From contig CANKUU010000001.1 in the NCBI GenBank assembly GCA_947486785.1, positions 248,001-312,000 on the forward strand: a stretch of DNA of 64,000 nt. Reading direction: 5' to 3'. Position numbers and translations under genes: made by a program. The stretch comes from an uncultured Flavobacteriaceae bacterium (GTDB lineage: Bacteria > Bacteroidota > Bacteroidia > Flavobacteriales > Flavobacteriaceae). The notes beneath the pieces are model-generated. The model was not told the DNA's origin and did not search any database. It saw only the letters and a list, made by a program, of their open reading frames with translations. The number at the start of each line of letters is the position of its first letter. Position 1 is the stretch's first letter. Below are positions 16,360-25,075 of this stretch, one piece after another.

Positions 16360-16573
16360 TAATTATATAGTTTTCGGTCTGTTTTTGTTTAATAATGGCT
16401 AATGGTCTCGGCTAAGCTTTGTGCGGAGGCAAGGAAATTTTTCGTTTCCGTCTGCGCACGAAGCTAAAGCTTTTGGTTTTGCTTTTTCTTTTTTGTTTAA
16501 AGCAAAATCCCAAAGATTTTGCGACATTATAAATATACACAGACCTTTGGTTTTAGCCCTAAGCCCTTATTTT
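16360..16573. other. Structured spacer with two large hairpins
   Basis: A 214-bp gap between two minus-strand genes. One imperfect hairpin spans about 16411-16470 (arms around GTGCG and CGCAC plus flanking GCTAAGC / GCTAAAGC). A second is perfect: GCAAAATC (16502-16509) and GATTTTGC (16515-16522) with a 5-nt loop. The following stretch, with TTTGCGAC and CCTTTGGTTTTAGCCC, resembles the spacer near 11407-11460, so this is a repeated spacer type. Neither hairpin is followed by a T tract on the coding strand of the neighbouring genes. Confidence 0.5.
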
Positions 16574-17062
16574 TTATAGGTTTTGTTGTAAGATGGCTTT
16601 TTCCACAATCTTGGTCAATTCATTTGCTTTCTGCGTTCCAATCACGAATTTTTTTCCCGTTTTCAATTCAATTGCGAGACCTTTATTCCCTTTTGTATTG
16701 AAAACAGTTCCATGTTCACTTCCCAACCGAATTCCGTAACCCACGAATTCATATTTTACAACTTTAGCACTTTTTATTTCTTTCCATTTCACACTCTTTT
16801 TTGCGAAAGGGAAAAAGTTCATTTGTATTATGTTTTCGTCAATTTTTGTTTTGAGTCGCATAAACCAGAATAATGCTAAAAATGCGAATGTAAATAATGA
16901 GAAAATTACTAGTCCAATATCAGACATTGGTTTATCCCCGAATTTTTCTCCAACTATTAGTTGTTTATAAATCCCAAAAAATGGAATCATTCCGACTCCG
17001 ATTAAAATCAACCAAAGCCACCATTGAGTGAATTTTTGTTCTTCTTGAAACTCAATTTTCAT
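16574..17062 (-). CDS. Small two-helix membrane protein with PH-like C-terminal domain
   Basis: I set the start at 17062 (MKIEFQEEQKFTQWWLW). The longer in-frame start at 17200 only adds 46 residues translated from the attC-like spacer. The product is about 162 residues: two membrane helices (about 16-36 and 50-70) followed by a soluble region (IDENIIQMNFFPFAKKSVKWKEIKSAKVV read in two parts) resembling bacterial PH-domain proteins, ending NELTKIVEKAILQQNL. Function is unknown. It has a family resemblance in layout to the interrupted gene at 11469-11984. Confidence 0.65.
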   Translation of the reverse strand: MKIEFQEEQKFTQWWLWLILIGVGMIPFFGIYKQLIVGEKFGDKPMSDIGLVIFSLFTFAFLALFWFMRLKTKIDENIIQMNFFPFAKKSVKWKEIKSAKVVKYEFVGYGIRLGSEHGTVFNTKGNKGLAIELKTGKKFVIGTQKANELTKIVEKAILQQNL

Positions 17063-17088
17063 TTTCTTTTCCGTTTTTTTTAGCTTGC

Positions 17089-17223
17089 AGGTAACGGTTT
17101 TGTATAAGATTAGTTGCGTTGTTAAAGAACCCAATTTAGTAAATACAAAACCAACAATAAAATCCGAAAGGATTTTAGCAAGTAGGCCTTTACCAAGCAA
17201 TTAATTTTATATGTTGTTGCCAG
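17089..17223 (-). repeat. attC-like site, about 134 bp
   Basis: Aligns along its length with the 62394-62523 site: TAGTTGCGT, GGATTTTAG, AAGTAGGC, ACCAAGCAATTA in the same order. Inverted arms TATAAGATTAGTTGC (17103-17117) and the minus-strand TATAAAATTAATTGC match at 13 of 15. End cores on the minus strand are GGCAAC beside the gene and GTTACCT at the far end, one or two bases off consensus. Confidence 0.55.
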
Positions 17224-17231
17224 TAGTATTT

Positions 17232-18083
17232 TTAAAAATAGACTTTAATTTCATTTGGTTTTTTATAGAACTGTAAAAACTTTCTAATTCTTACAGATGT
17301 TTTGGTTCCTTTAATATAAGTTTTTTCCCATATTTTCAGGTCTTTCACAATCTTTAAAATATCTTTTTCAAAATTTGTTTTGGGTTTTCTGATTTCAATA
17401 TTTTTCGGTTTATTTAAATTATAGATTGAATCAATGATTTCACTATTTTCAATCATCATATGCTCTTTAGAAGTTAAGTTCGCTGAAATTAATTTTCCGT
17501 TTTTGTCAATGTCAATAACAATATCTACTCTATTTTCTTCATATTTTTCTCCGTAGTTTTTATTTCTATAATTACTTAATATTGAGTCTAAATCAACCTT
17601 TGGTTTTGCATTCGTAAAATGACCATCCAAGTTTGTTAATGTGTATTTATCAATTTCAAAGTTATTTGCATTATTTAAAACCTTTTGCTCATTTTCTGAA
17701 ATAATTCTTTTTCCAATAGGTTTTGAGTTGGAACAATAATAACCAAAAGTTAATTCGTCTTTCCAATAATAAGCATAGACAAGCCAGTTTTCGTTTTTGT
17801 TTACATTCCAATCACAAGAAGTCCATTCGCCAGTATATTTTTCTTCAGATTTAAATTTGAATTCTAGTGTTTTTGGGTAGTCACTATTTTTGTAGTGCTT
17901 TGTAATGTCAAAAGTTACAGTATAAGTCAAAGAATCTTTTGCATAAATTTTAGAAATTACTTTTCCTTCAAAAACATATTCAGCTGATTCGAACTCAAGT
18001 ATTGGTTTCGGGATATCACAGCTACAAGCATTTGTTTTAAAAAACGAAAATATTAAAACTACTAAAAATATTGTCTTTTTCAT
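17232..18083 (-). CDS. Exported protein of unknown function, cassette-borne
   Basis: A 283-residue protein with signal peptide MKKTIFLVVLIFSFFKTNACSC. The mature start CSCDIPKPILEFESAEYVFEGKVISK resembles the Cys-rich opening of tissue-inhibitor-like (NTR-type) domains found in many bacterial secreted proteins. The second half has DGHFTNAKPKVDLD and DIVIDIDKNGKLISANL, a TonB-C-like beta pattern. The role is unknown. TTGCCAGTA (17217-17225) after the gene and TACTGGCAA (18086-18094) just before its start codon are exact inverse copies, matching the ends of an integron cassette. Confidence 0.65.
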   Translation of the reverse strand: MKKTIFLVVLIFSFFKTNACSCDIPKPILEFESAEYVFEGKVISKIYAKDSLTYTVTFDITKHYKNSDYPKTLEFKFKSEEKYTGEWTSCDWNVNKNENWLVYAYYWKDELTFGYYCSNSKPIGKRIISENEQKVLNNANNFEIDKYTLTNLDGHFTNAKPKVDLDSILSNYRNKNYGEKYEENRVDIVIDIDKNGKLISANLTSKEHMMIENSEIIDSIYNLNKPKNIEIRKPKTNFEKDILKIVKDLKIWEKTYIKGTKTSVRIRKFLQFYKKPNEIKVYF

Positions 18084-18529
18084 ATTACTGGCAAAATAGC
18101 TATATAGTTACTCTTCCGCAATACTGCGAATCATCAATAAAATGGATAAATTGAAAACAATTTACTACTAATTATGCAAACATTTTAAAAATTGAATTTT
18201 TTAAGGGGTGTTTTCTTTTGCACCTATTTAGTGTCTTCTTTAAAGCAGCAATATGTAATCGGTTTTTTAACTAGTAGTAAATCGGTTTCAGCATTTTTTA
18301 GCCATTATTTTTTAAAATAAAACGATTTTTTTAAACCTACCACTGCTGGTTTAACATACCTAAAAATGCCTTTTTTAAGCAAAACTAATGGTGTTCTTTA
18401 AAGCACATAAAGCAAGTGTAAATTTTAGAAGAATAAGCGCTTTACAGCCTTTTAAATGCATTAAGGCTATAAAAGCTAAAAGCACACTAGTTTTTTTAGT
18501 ACAAAACGCCTGTTTAATGATATTAAACT
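18084..18529. other. Intergenic region upstream of leuS
   Basis: About 450 bp without a supported gene. It is T-rich with several poly-T runs. A 67-codon plus-strand frame at 18388-18591 overlaps the leuS start and has no family character. I looked for a leader or T-box type structure and found no conserved element. Confidence 0.5.
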
Positions 18530-18537
18530 TATTTTTG
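18530..18537 (+). promoter_or_regulatory. Candidate -7 promoter box of leuS
   Basis: TATTTTTG fits the Bacteroidota -7 consensus TAnnTTTG and lies 28 bp before the leuS ATG, an ordinary leader length. No equally clear -33 TTTG was found at the expected 19-21 bp. Confidence 0.45.
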
Positions 18538-18565
18538 CTTTTAATAGTTAAGTTAAAGGCAAATC

Positions 18566-21382
18566 ATGCAATACAATTTCAACGAAATTGAAGCCAAATG
18601 GCAAAAATACTGGGCAGAAAATCAAACGTTTAAGGCAGAAAACACTTCAAGCAAACCAAAATTTTATGTCTTAGACATGTTTCCTTACCCGTCAGGGGCA
18701 GGTTTACATGTGGGTCATCCGTTAGGGTATATTGCAAGTGATATTTATGCACGTTACAAAAGGCATAAGGGTTTTAATGTCATGCATCCTCAAGGGTATG
18801 ACTCTTTTGGTCTTCCGGCAGAGCAGTATGCAATTCAAACCGGTCAGCATCCAGCAGTTACAACAGCAAAAAATATACAAACATACCGAAGGCAGTTAGA
18901 TCAAATTGGTTTTTCTTTTGATTGGAGTCGCGAAGTACGAACCTCTGATCCTAGCTATTATAAATGGACACAATGGATTTTTATTCAATTGTTCAATTCT
19001 TGGTACAACAAAGATTCAGATAAAGCAGAAGCCATTGATACCTTAATCGAAAGGTTTTCTACCGGTGGAAACGCAAAGGTAAATGCAGTTTGTGATGCCG
19101 ATATTTTTAAGTTTTCGGCGAGTGATTGGAAGGGTTTTTCTAGTAAAGAACAGCAAGAAATTCTATTAAAATATAGACTTACCTATTTGGCGAAAACCGA
19201 AGTAAACTGGTGCCCTGCTTTAGGAACAGTTTTGGCAAATGATGAAATTATAAACGGAGTTTCAGAACGAGGAGGCCACCCTGTGGTTCGAAAAAAAATG
19301 ACACAATGGAGTATGCGTATTAGTGCCTATGCACAACGTTTACTAGATGGCTTAAACAAAATAGATTGGCCGCAACCCTTAAAAGACGCTCAATCAAATT
19401 GGATTGGTAGGTCTCAAGGCGCAAGTGTTGTTTTTTACACCAATGACAAAGCCAAACACCCGATAGAAGTTTTTACCACAAGACCCGATACTATTTTTGG
19501 AGTTTCGTTTATGACGCTTGCACCAGAGCACGATTTGGTGGGTAAAATTACCACGCAAGAGCAAAAATCGGCTGTGGAGGCATATATAAAGGCTACGGCA
19601 AAACGATCAGAGCGCGATCGTATGGCAGATGTAAAAACCATTTCTGGAGTGTTTACTGGAGCTTATGCTGTACATCCTTTCACCAAAAAACCCATTCCTA
19701 TTTGGATCGGTGATTATGTTCTTGCAGGATATGGCACAGGGGCTGTAATGTCGGTGCCATGCGGTGATCAGCGGGATTTTGATTTTGCTAAGCATTTTAA
19801 TATTGCTATTCCAAATATTTTTGAAGGTGTAGATATTTCAGAAAAGGCTTTTACCGATAAAGAAAAAACCATTATTACAAATTCTGATTTCTTAAACGGA
19901 TTAAAATATAAGAAAGCAGTAAAGTTGGCAATTTATGAACTAGAAAAACGGGGTTTAGGTGAAGGTAAAATTAACTATCGTTTACGTGATGCGGTTTTTA
20001 GTAGACAGCGTTATTGGGGAGAACCTTTTCCGGTATACTATGCAGACGGTATGCCACAAATGATAGCACCAGAACATTTGCCAATTAAGTTGCCGAAAGT
20101 TGAAAAATATTTGCCCACAGAAACTGGCGAGCCACCTTTAGGTAATGCAAGTGTTTGGGCTTGGTGTACTGAAAAGAATGAAGTAGTGCCCAATAGTGAA
20201 ATAAATCACACGAGCATTTTTCCGTTAGAGCTTAATACAATGCCAGGATGGGCGGGTAGCTCTCAGTACTTTAACCGCTATATGGATCCGCATAATGATG
20301 ATGAAATATTTGCAAAAGATGCCATTAATTATTGGCAAGATGTAGATTTATATATTGGCGGTAGCGAGCATGCAACAGGACATTTGTTGTACAGTCGTTT
20401 TTGGCAGAAGTTTATGTTTGATAAAGGATTTTTGCCTAAAGATGAATTTGCAAAAAAGTTGATAAATCAGGGAATGATTACGGGCACTAGTGCATTTATT
20501 TATAGAGAAGAAGAAACGGGGAAGGTTTTTTCTAGAGGATTAATAAAAGATAAAAAAGTAACCCCTATTCACGCAGATGTTTCTTTAGTAAATGCTTCGG
20601 ATGAGTTAGATATTGAAGGTTTTAAAAAGTGGCAACCAGACTATGAGGATGTAGAATTTGTACTTGAAAATGGAAAGTATATCGTAGGTCGCGAAGTAGA
20701 AAAAATGTCGAAATCAAAATACAATGTTGTAAATCCTGATGATATTGTTAAGGAGTATGGTGCAGACAGTTTGCGACTTTATGAGATGTTCTTAGGCCCC
20801 TTAGAACAGTCTAAACCTTGGAATACGGCAGGAATTACTGGAGTTCATGGTTTCTTAAAAAAGTTATGGAAGCTGTATTTTAGTGAGGGTAAACTTAAAA
20901 TTACAGCAGATGACCCGTCCAAAGAAAGTCTTAAAACCTTACATAAAACAATTAAAAAAGTAGAAGAAGATATTCAGAGTTTTAGTTTTAACACTTCGGT
21001 ATCTACCTTTATGATTTGTGTAAACGAATTAACGGCTCAAAAGTGCAGTAGTCGTTCTATTTTAGAGCCTTTAGCTATTTTGGTGTCTCCTTATGCTCCT
21101 CATATTGCTGAAGAATTATGGCAAAAAATGGGATATACTGATTCGATTTCTACGGTACCCTTTCCTATTTTCGAACCTAAATACTTATTAGAAAGCAGTA
21201 AAGAATATCCAATTTCCTTTAACGGTAAAATGAAGTTTACTATGGAGTTGTCGCTAGATTTATCTAAAGAAGAAATAGAAACCGCGGTAATGGCACATGA
21301 AAAAACACAAGCGCAGTTGGCTGGTAGAACTCCAAAAAAGGTAATCGTAGTACCCGGTAAGATTGTTAATATTGTTGGCTAA
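18566..21382 (+). CDS. leuS: Leucyl-tRNA synthetase
   Basis: Class I aminoacyl-tRNA synthetase that charges tRNA-Leu. It is 938 residues, within the longer range usual for Bacteroidota. The HIGH signature appears as HVGHPLGY within PYPSGAGLHVGHPLGY near residue 40-55. The CP1 editing domain includes TRPDTIFGVSFM and GTGAVMSVPCGDQRDFDFA, whose GTG-V-P-H/D pattern is the hydrolytic site. WAGSSQYFNRYMDP and the KMSKS loop (EKMSKSKYNVVNPDD, near residue 712) follow, then the anticodon-binding domain. Start choice is supported by MQYNFNEIEAKWQKYW, the usual LeuS opening. The downstream SemiSWEET gene begins 6 bp after the stop and may be co-transcribed. Confidence 0.98.
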   Translation: MQYNFNEIEAKWQKYWAENQTFKAENTSSKPKFYVLDMFPYPSGAGLHVGHPLGYIASDIYARYKRHKGFNVMHPQGYDSFGLPAEQYAIQTGQHPAVTTAKNIQTYRRQLDQIGFSFDWSREVRTSDPSYYKWTQWIFIQLFNSWYNKDSDKAEAIDTLIERFSTGGNAKVNAVCDADIFKFSASDWKGFSSKEQQEILLKYRLTYLAKTEVNWCPALGTVLANDEIINGVSERGGHPVVRKKMTQWSMRISAYAQRLLDGLNKIDWPQPLKDAQSNWIGRSQGASVVFYTNDKAKHPIEVFTTRPDTIFGVSFMTLAPEHDLVGKITTQEQKSAVEAYIKATAKRSERDRMADVKTISGVFTGAYAVHPFTKKPIPIWIGDYVLAGYGTGAVMSVPCGDQRDFDFAKHFNIAIPNIFEGVDISEKAFTDKEKTIITNSDFLNGLKYKKAVKLAIYELEKRGLGEGKINYRLRDAVFSRQRYWGEPFPVYYADGMPQMIAPEHLPIKLPKVEKYLPTETGEPPLGNASVWAWCTEKNEVVPNSEINHTSIFPLELNTMPGWAGSSQYFNRYMDPHNDDEIFAKDAINYWQDVDLYIGGSEHATGHLLYSRFWQKFMFDKGFLPKDEFAKKLINQGMITGTSAFIYREEETGKVFSRGLIKDKKVTPIHADVSLVNASDELDIEGFKKWQPDYEDVEFVLENGKYIVGREVEKMSKSKYNVVNPDDIVKEYGADSLRLYEMFLGPLEQSKPWNTAGITGVHGFLKKLWKLYFSEGKLKITADDPSKESLKTLHKTIKKVEEDIQSFSFNTSVSTFMICVNELTAQKCSSRSILEPLAILVSPYAPHIAEELWQKMGYTDSISTVPFPIFEPKYLLESSKEYPISFNGKMKFTMELSLDLSKEEIETAVMAHEKTQAQLAGRTPKKVIVVPGKIVNIVG

Positions 21383-21387
21383 CCAAA

Positions 21388-21642
21388 ATGAAAATAATTG
21401 AAATTATAGGTTTAATTGCTGGTGCGCTTACGACAGGTGCTTTTGTGCCCCAAGTATACAAGCTCTGGAAAACAAAATCTACAAAAGACATCTCAATGTC
21501 TATGTACATAGTAATGTTAATAGGTGTAGTACTTTGGTTTACTTATGGTTTTTATCACGATAGTCTTCCTATTCTATTGACTAACCTTGTTACCGCTATG
21601 CTACTATTAACGGTTATCGTTCTAAAGTTAAAATATAAATAG
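21388..21642 (+). CDS. SemiSWEET-family sugar transporter (MtN3/PQ-loop)
   Basis: An 84-residue protein with three membrane helices, the half-size unit of SWEET transporters that dimerises to form a sugar facilitator. The PQ motif is visible in TTGAFVPQVYKLWKTKSTKDIS near residues 15-36, and the third helix NLVTAMLLLTVIVLKL closes the triple-helix bundle. The substrate cannot be read from sequence. It lies 6 bp after leuS. Confidence 0.9.
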   Translation: MKIIEIIGLIAGALTTGAFVPQVYKLWKTKSTKDISMSMYIVMLIGVVLWFTYGFYHDSLPILLTNLVTAMLLLTVIVLKLKYK

Positions 21643-21784
21643 GCGTATAAAGGTGCCATCCAAATAGTACAATTTGTCAGTAAATGGAATGGATTTTAAT
21701 TATGGCGAGATTTTTGTTTCTTTAAAATCGTATTTTAGTTAAGAAGTCATTTTTAGTATTTTAGAACAATAAACACGTAAACAT

Positions 21785-22483
21785 ATGTTAGGTTTTGATA
21801 TGGGCTATATGGTAATAGCCGGAGTTTTCGCAGTAATAAGCATGCTGGTTAGTAGTCGCTTAAAAAGTAAGTTTAAAAAGTATTCTCAAGTACAGTTACG
21901 CAACGGAATGAGCGGTGCAGAAATTGCTGAAAAAATGCTTGCAGATCATGGCATTCGAGATGTAAGAGTTATTTCTACGCCGGGTATGTTAACCGATCAT
22001 TACAATCCATCAGACAAAACGGTAAATTTAAGCGAAGGTGTATATGCGCAACGTAATGCCTCTGCTGCTGCAGTTGCAGCCCATGAATGTGGTCATGCGG
22101 TACAGCATGCTACGGCTTATCAATGGTTGGGTATGCGTTCTAAATTAGTGCCTATTTTAAATGTTACCTCAAAGTTTTCAATGTGGGTTATTATTGGAGG
22201 TTTAGCGCTTATGCAAACTACTGCATTTGGTAGTGTTATTGCATGGGTTGGTATTTTGCTATATGGAATAGGAACTTTATTTAGTTTTGTGACTTTACCT
22301 GTAGAGTACGATGCTAGTAACAGAGCCTTGGCTTGGTTAAAAAACAAGAATATGGTAAGTCAAGAAGAATATGCAGGTGCAGAAGATGCACTAAAATGGG
22401 CCGCTAGAACTTATTTAGTTGCTGCTATTGGTGCTTTAGCAACCTTACTGTATTTTGCAATGAAAGTTTCAAGTAGAGATTAA
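21785..22483 (+). CDS. Zinc-dependent membrane metallopeptidase (YugP/Zn_peptidase_2 family)
   Basis: A 232-residue membrane protein with an N-terminal helix, a cytoplasmic or periplasmic catalytic part and three further helices. The HExxH motif is present as AAHECGHAVQHA near residues 99-110. It is preceded by TPGMLTDHYNPSDKTVNLSEGVY, which is characteristic of the YugP family. The later VEYDASNRALAWL carries the Glu/Asp expected as a further zinc ligand. Substrate is unknown. A separate transcription unit ends in a hairpin shared with the convergent Lrp gene. Confidence 0.9.
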   Translation: MLGFDMGYMVIAGVFAVISMLVSSRLKSKFKKYSQVQLRNGMSGAEIAEKMLADHGIRDVRVISTPGMLTDHYNPSDKTVNLSEGVYAQRNASAAAVAAHECGHAVQHATAYQWLGMRSKLVPILNVTSKFSMWVIIGGLALMQTTAFGSVIAWVGILLYGIGTLFSFVTLPVEYDASNRALAWLKNKNMVSQEEYAGAEDALKWAARTYLVAAIGALATLLYFAMKVSSRD

Positions 22484-22506
22484 AGGAGAGCAGGTGAAAA
22501 TTTATG

Positions 22507-22537
22507 ACCTAGTGGTTAGTAGTAATCGCTAGGTTTT
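22507..22537. terminator. Probable terminator between convergent genes
   Basis: ACCTAGTGGTTA (22507-22518) pairs with TAATCGCTAGGT (22523-22534) over 12 positions, two of them G-T wobbles, with a GTAG loop. TTTT follows for the plus-strand gene, and A-rich sequence on the left would give a weak U run for the minus-strand gene. Confidence 0.55.
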
Positions 22538-22547
22538 AAGATTTGGG

Positions 22548-23018
22548 TTAAATGGTAATTTGCCTATCTATTTGTTGATCTAAAGAAATAAAGGTTTCTG
22601 TACGTGAAATACCCTCTATTTGCTGAATTTCTTTGTTAAGAACATGCATTAAATGCTCATTGTCTCTACACAGTACTTTAATTAAAATAGACCAATTTCC
22701 GGTGGTATAGTGACATTCTAAAACCTCAGGAATTTTTTTTAATTGTTTTACGGCAATCGGATTACTCATAGCCCGATCTAAGTAAATACCAATATAGGCC
22801 ATTGTTGTATACCCCATTGCTTTAGGGTTAATGATAAACTTAGAGCCGGCTAAAAGGCCAGAAGCTTCTAGCTTACGAAGTCTTTGATGAATGGCAGCTC
22901 CAGAAATACCAATATTTCTAGCAATTTCAAGAACTGGCTTGCGAGCATCTGCCATTAAAAACCTTAAAATCTTTTTGTCAATACCATCAATTTTTATGTT
23001 TTTCGAACGAGAGATCAT
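22548..23018 (-). CDS. Lrp/AsnC-family transcriptional regulator
   Basis: A 156-residue regulator. The N-terminal helix-turn-helix (DKKILRFLMADARKPVLEIARNIGISGAAIHQRLRKLE, split over residues 14-52) is of the Lrp type. The C-terminal RAM/ligand-binding domain includes MAYIGIYLDRA and VLECHYTTGNWSILIKVLC. Such proteins sense amino acids and control their metabolism. It lies 145 bp downstream of the saccharopine-dehydrogenase-family gene on the same strand, so lysine metabolism is a reasonable guess for its target. Confidence 0.92.
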   Translation of the reverse strand: MISRSKNIKIDGIDKKILRFLMADARKPVLEIARNIGISGAAIHQRLRKLEASGLLAGSKFIINPKAMGYTTMAYIGIYLDRAMSNPIAVKQLKKIPEVLECHYTTGNWSILIKVLCRDNEHLMHVLNKEIQQIEGISRTETFISLDQQIDRQITI

Positions 23019-23162
23019 AAATTAACTTTCAAGTTTAAAGTAAAAGTATCAAAATTATTATGATTTAGAAGAAAGCAATTATAAAGCTTGTATTATTCTA
23101 AGAATGGGTGCTGCGTGTAAAAAGTTAATATCAATTAAAAGTGCAAATTGCTGCGTGTTGGC

Positions 23163-24548
23163 TTATTCTGTTTCTGGTAAAACCTTATAACCTAAATAGG
23201 GTACTTCGGTTTCATTAAAAACAACTCCATAGCTATGAAGTTCTTTAAGAATAGGCTCGTAAACTTCTTTTTGAATAGGTATTTGAACACCTTTTGAAGT
23301 AATTTTTTCATTTAATATAGCAACAGTTGCCATAGCAACTGGCAAACCTACAGTCTTTGCCATTGCAGTATGAGTTTTGTTTTCTCCAATTACAACCGAA
23401 TTGGCATCTATTTGATATTTTTTGCCATGAAGCTCATAACCAAACTTGTGGTACATTACAATCATATCTTTGTCGTCTTCACTCAACGACCAACTAGCTT
23501 CTAATATTTCTTGTAAAATTTGAGCAGGCGTGCCTTTTTCACGAACTATTTTTCTTTTGAAATCAAATAAATTTAATTCTTCAAGTTTTAGCCATTTAAT
23601 ATCATCTTGCGCTATTTTAAGGTAATGACGAAGCTTAATTTCAATAGAATCGGTAGGTGAATAAGGTAAAAATAAGTTTACAAAATCGCGATAAGACATA
23701 CCTTTAGAGTCTTCAATAATATAGGTGTCATCGGTCATGCCAAGTTGAACAAAAAGATCCCAAGCTATAGAAAACCCAATTCGTCGCATGGTTCCGCGAT
23801 ACAGGGTTAATGCATCATTAAGACCATATACTTCTCTATATTTTAGCGAGTCTCTATTTGCATATCCTTCAAAATGGCCATAACCGTCTATTTTAAAAAA
23901 CTCGGTGCGTCTAAATAACTTGTGGTAGGGTATATATTTATAAGTGCCTTCTTGTATAAATTTTGCAGCCCCTCCTTGACCCGCCAAGACCACATTTCTA
24001 GGATTCCAAGTAAACTTATAATTCCATAGATTATTGTCGTTCTCTGGGGCAACTAATCCTCCGCAAAAAGATTCAAACAAAAGTATTTTACCTCCTTTGT
24101 CTCTTATGCTATCTATAATTTGCATGGCACTCATGTGATCAATACCAGGATCTAGGCCTATCTCATTCATGAAAATTAAGCCCTTTTCTTTTACCGCTGC
24201 ATCTAATTCTTGAATTTCTTTACTAACGTAAGATGCGGTAACCAAATGTTTTTCAAAAAAAAGGCAGTCTTTTGCAACTTTCATATGCAAACGAGCAGGT
24301 AGCATAGAAACTACTATATCATTTGTTTCTATAGCTTTTTTTCGTTCATGATCATTAAAAACATCAAGCGCAATTACCGAACAGGCAGAATGGTTTTTAA
24401 TGGTAGTTGAAATACCATTTGGGTTAATATCACCAATAGTAAGATGTAAACGTTCTGAGCTTGCTTTTTCAAGAAAATAATCAATAAGATAAGAGGTTGA
24501 TTTTCCTGCGCCAACCAAGAGTATATTTCTCGTCATATTCCTTTTCAT
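23163..24548 (-). CDS. Saccharopine dehydrogenase family protein
   Basis: A 461-residue NAD(P)-dependent enzyme with an N-terminal Rossmann fold (NILLVGAGKSTSYLIDYF, residues about 8-25) and a saccharopine dehydrogenase C-terminal domain (FMNEIGLDPGIDHMSAMQII, ESFCGGLVAPENDNNLWNYK). The length and the GLDPGIDH motif fit the saccharopine reductase (Lys9-like) group acting in the alpha-aminoadipate route, which in bacteria usually runs in the direction of lysine breakdown. The reading start could be MKRNMTRNILL or the second Met. The Lrp-type gene immediately downstream supports amino-acid control. Confidence 0.9.
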   Translation of the reverse strand: MKRNMTRNILLVGAGKSTSYLIDYFLEKASSERLHLTIGDINPNGISTTIKNHSACSVIALDVFNDHERKKAIETNDIVVSMLPARLHMKVAKDCLFFEKHLVTASYVSKEIQELDAAVKEKGLIFMNEIGLDPGIDHMSAMQIIDSIRDKGGKILLFESFCGGLVAPENDNNLWNYKFTWNPRNVVLAGQGGAAKFIQEGTYKYIPYHKLFRRTEFFKIDGYGHFEGYANRDSLKYREVYGLNDALTLYRGTMRRIGFSIAWDLFVQLGMTDDTYIIEDSKGMSYRDFVNLFLPYSPTDSIEIKLRHYLKIAQDDIKWLKLEELNLFDFKRKIVREKGTPAQILQEILEASWSLSEDDKDMIVMYHKFGYELHGKKYQIDANSVVIGENKTHTAMAKTVGLPVAMATVAILNEKITSKGVQIPIQKEVYEPILKELHSYGVVFNETEVPYLGYKVLPETE

Positions 24549-24619
24549 TAGTTTTGGGTTTAAATTGATTACTAAGGTATCAAATTGTTACATTTATAAA
24601 TAATTAACTTAATTAAGTT

Positions 24620-25006
24620 ATGAACAGAACAATATTTAGTACGGGAATTGTATTTGGTGTTTTCGCGATAATTTTTGGTGCTTTTGGTGCTCACGGATTA
24701 AAAGAGCTTGTTGATTCGGATGCGATTCTAATTTTTGAGACAGGTGTTAAATACCAAATGTATCATGCAATTTTTCTTATGATCTTGGCTACTAACACAC
24801 GATTGCCAGAAAAAAGCAAAAAATTAGTATTTGGTTTTGTAGTAGCAGGAGTCATTTTCTTCTCATTTTCTATCTATGGCTTAGCAACTAATAGCTTAAC
24901 TTCTTTTGATTTTAAATCTATTGGGTTTATTACCCCATTGGGCGGGCTTCTATTAATCTTCGCTTGGATATTACTTGGTTATCGAGCTTATAAACAATTA
25001 AGCTAA
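24620..25006 (+). CDS. DUF423 family membrane protein
   Basis: A 128-residue protein with four membrane helices. The N-terminal pattern FGAFGAHGLKEL and KYQMYHAIFLMILA are hallmarks of DUF423 (YgdD-like). Function is unknown. It is transcribed divergently from the saccharopine-dehydrogenase gene, 71 bp apart, and precedes pckA by 69 bp. Confidence 0.9.
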   Translation: MNRTIFSTGIVFGVFAIIFGAFGAHGLKELVDSDAILIFETGVKYQMYHAIFLMILATNTRLPEKSKKLVFGFVVAGVIFFSFSIYGLATNSLTSFDFKSIGFITPLGGLLLIFAWILLGYRAYKQLS

Positions 25007-25075
25007 TTAATTCTAAAATAATAGGTTACCCACGTATTTTTTCAATAATTTTGTAGTGTTTTAAAACGCAAATTA

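Noticed and set aside
17063-17200. N-terminal extension of the 16574-17062 membrane protein
   Set aside because: The 46 residues are encoded by the attC-like spacer; the ATG at 17062 gives a natural start.
11399-18100. Reading the 11.4-18.1 kb block as a CRISPR, prophage or transposon
   Set aside because: Repeats are too long and too few for CRISPR, there are no phage or transposase genes, and gene ends coincide with attC-like cores.
18084-18565. Possible T-box or amino-acid leader before leuS
   Set aside because: No conserved T-box sequence, no run of Leu codons in a leader peptide, and such leaders are not known from Bacteroidota.
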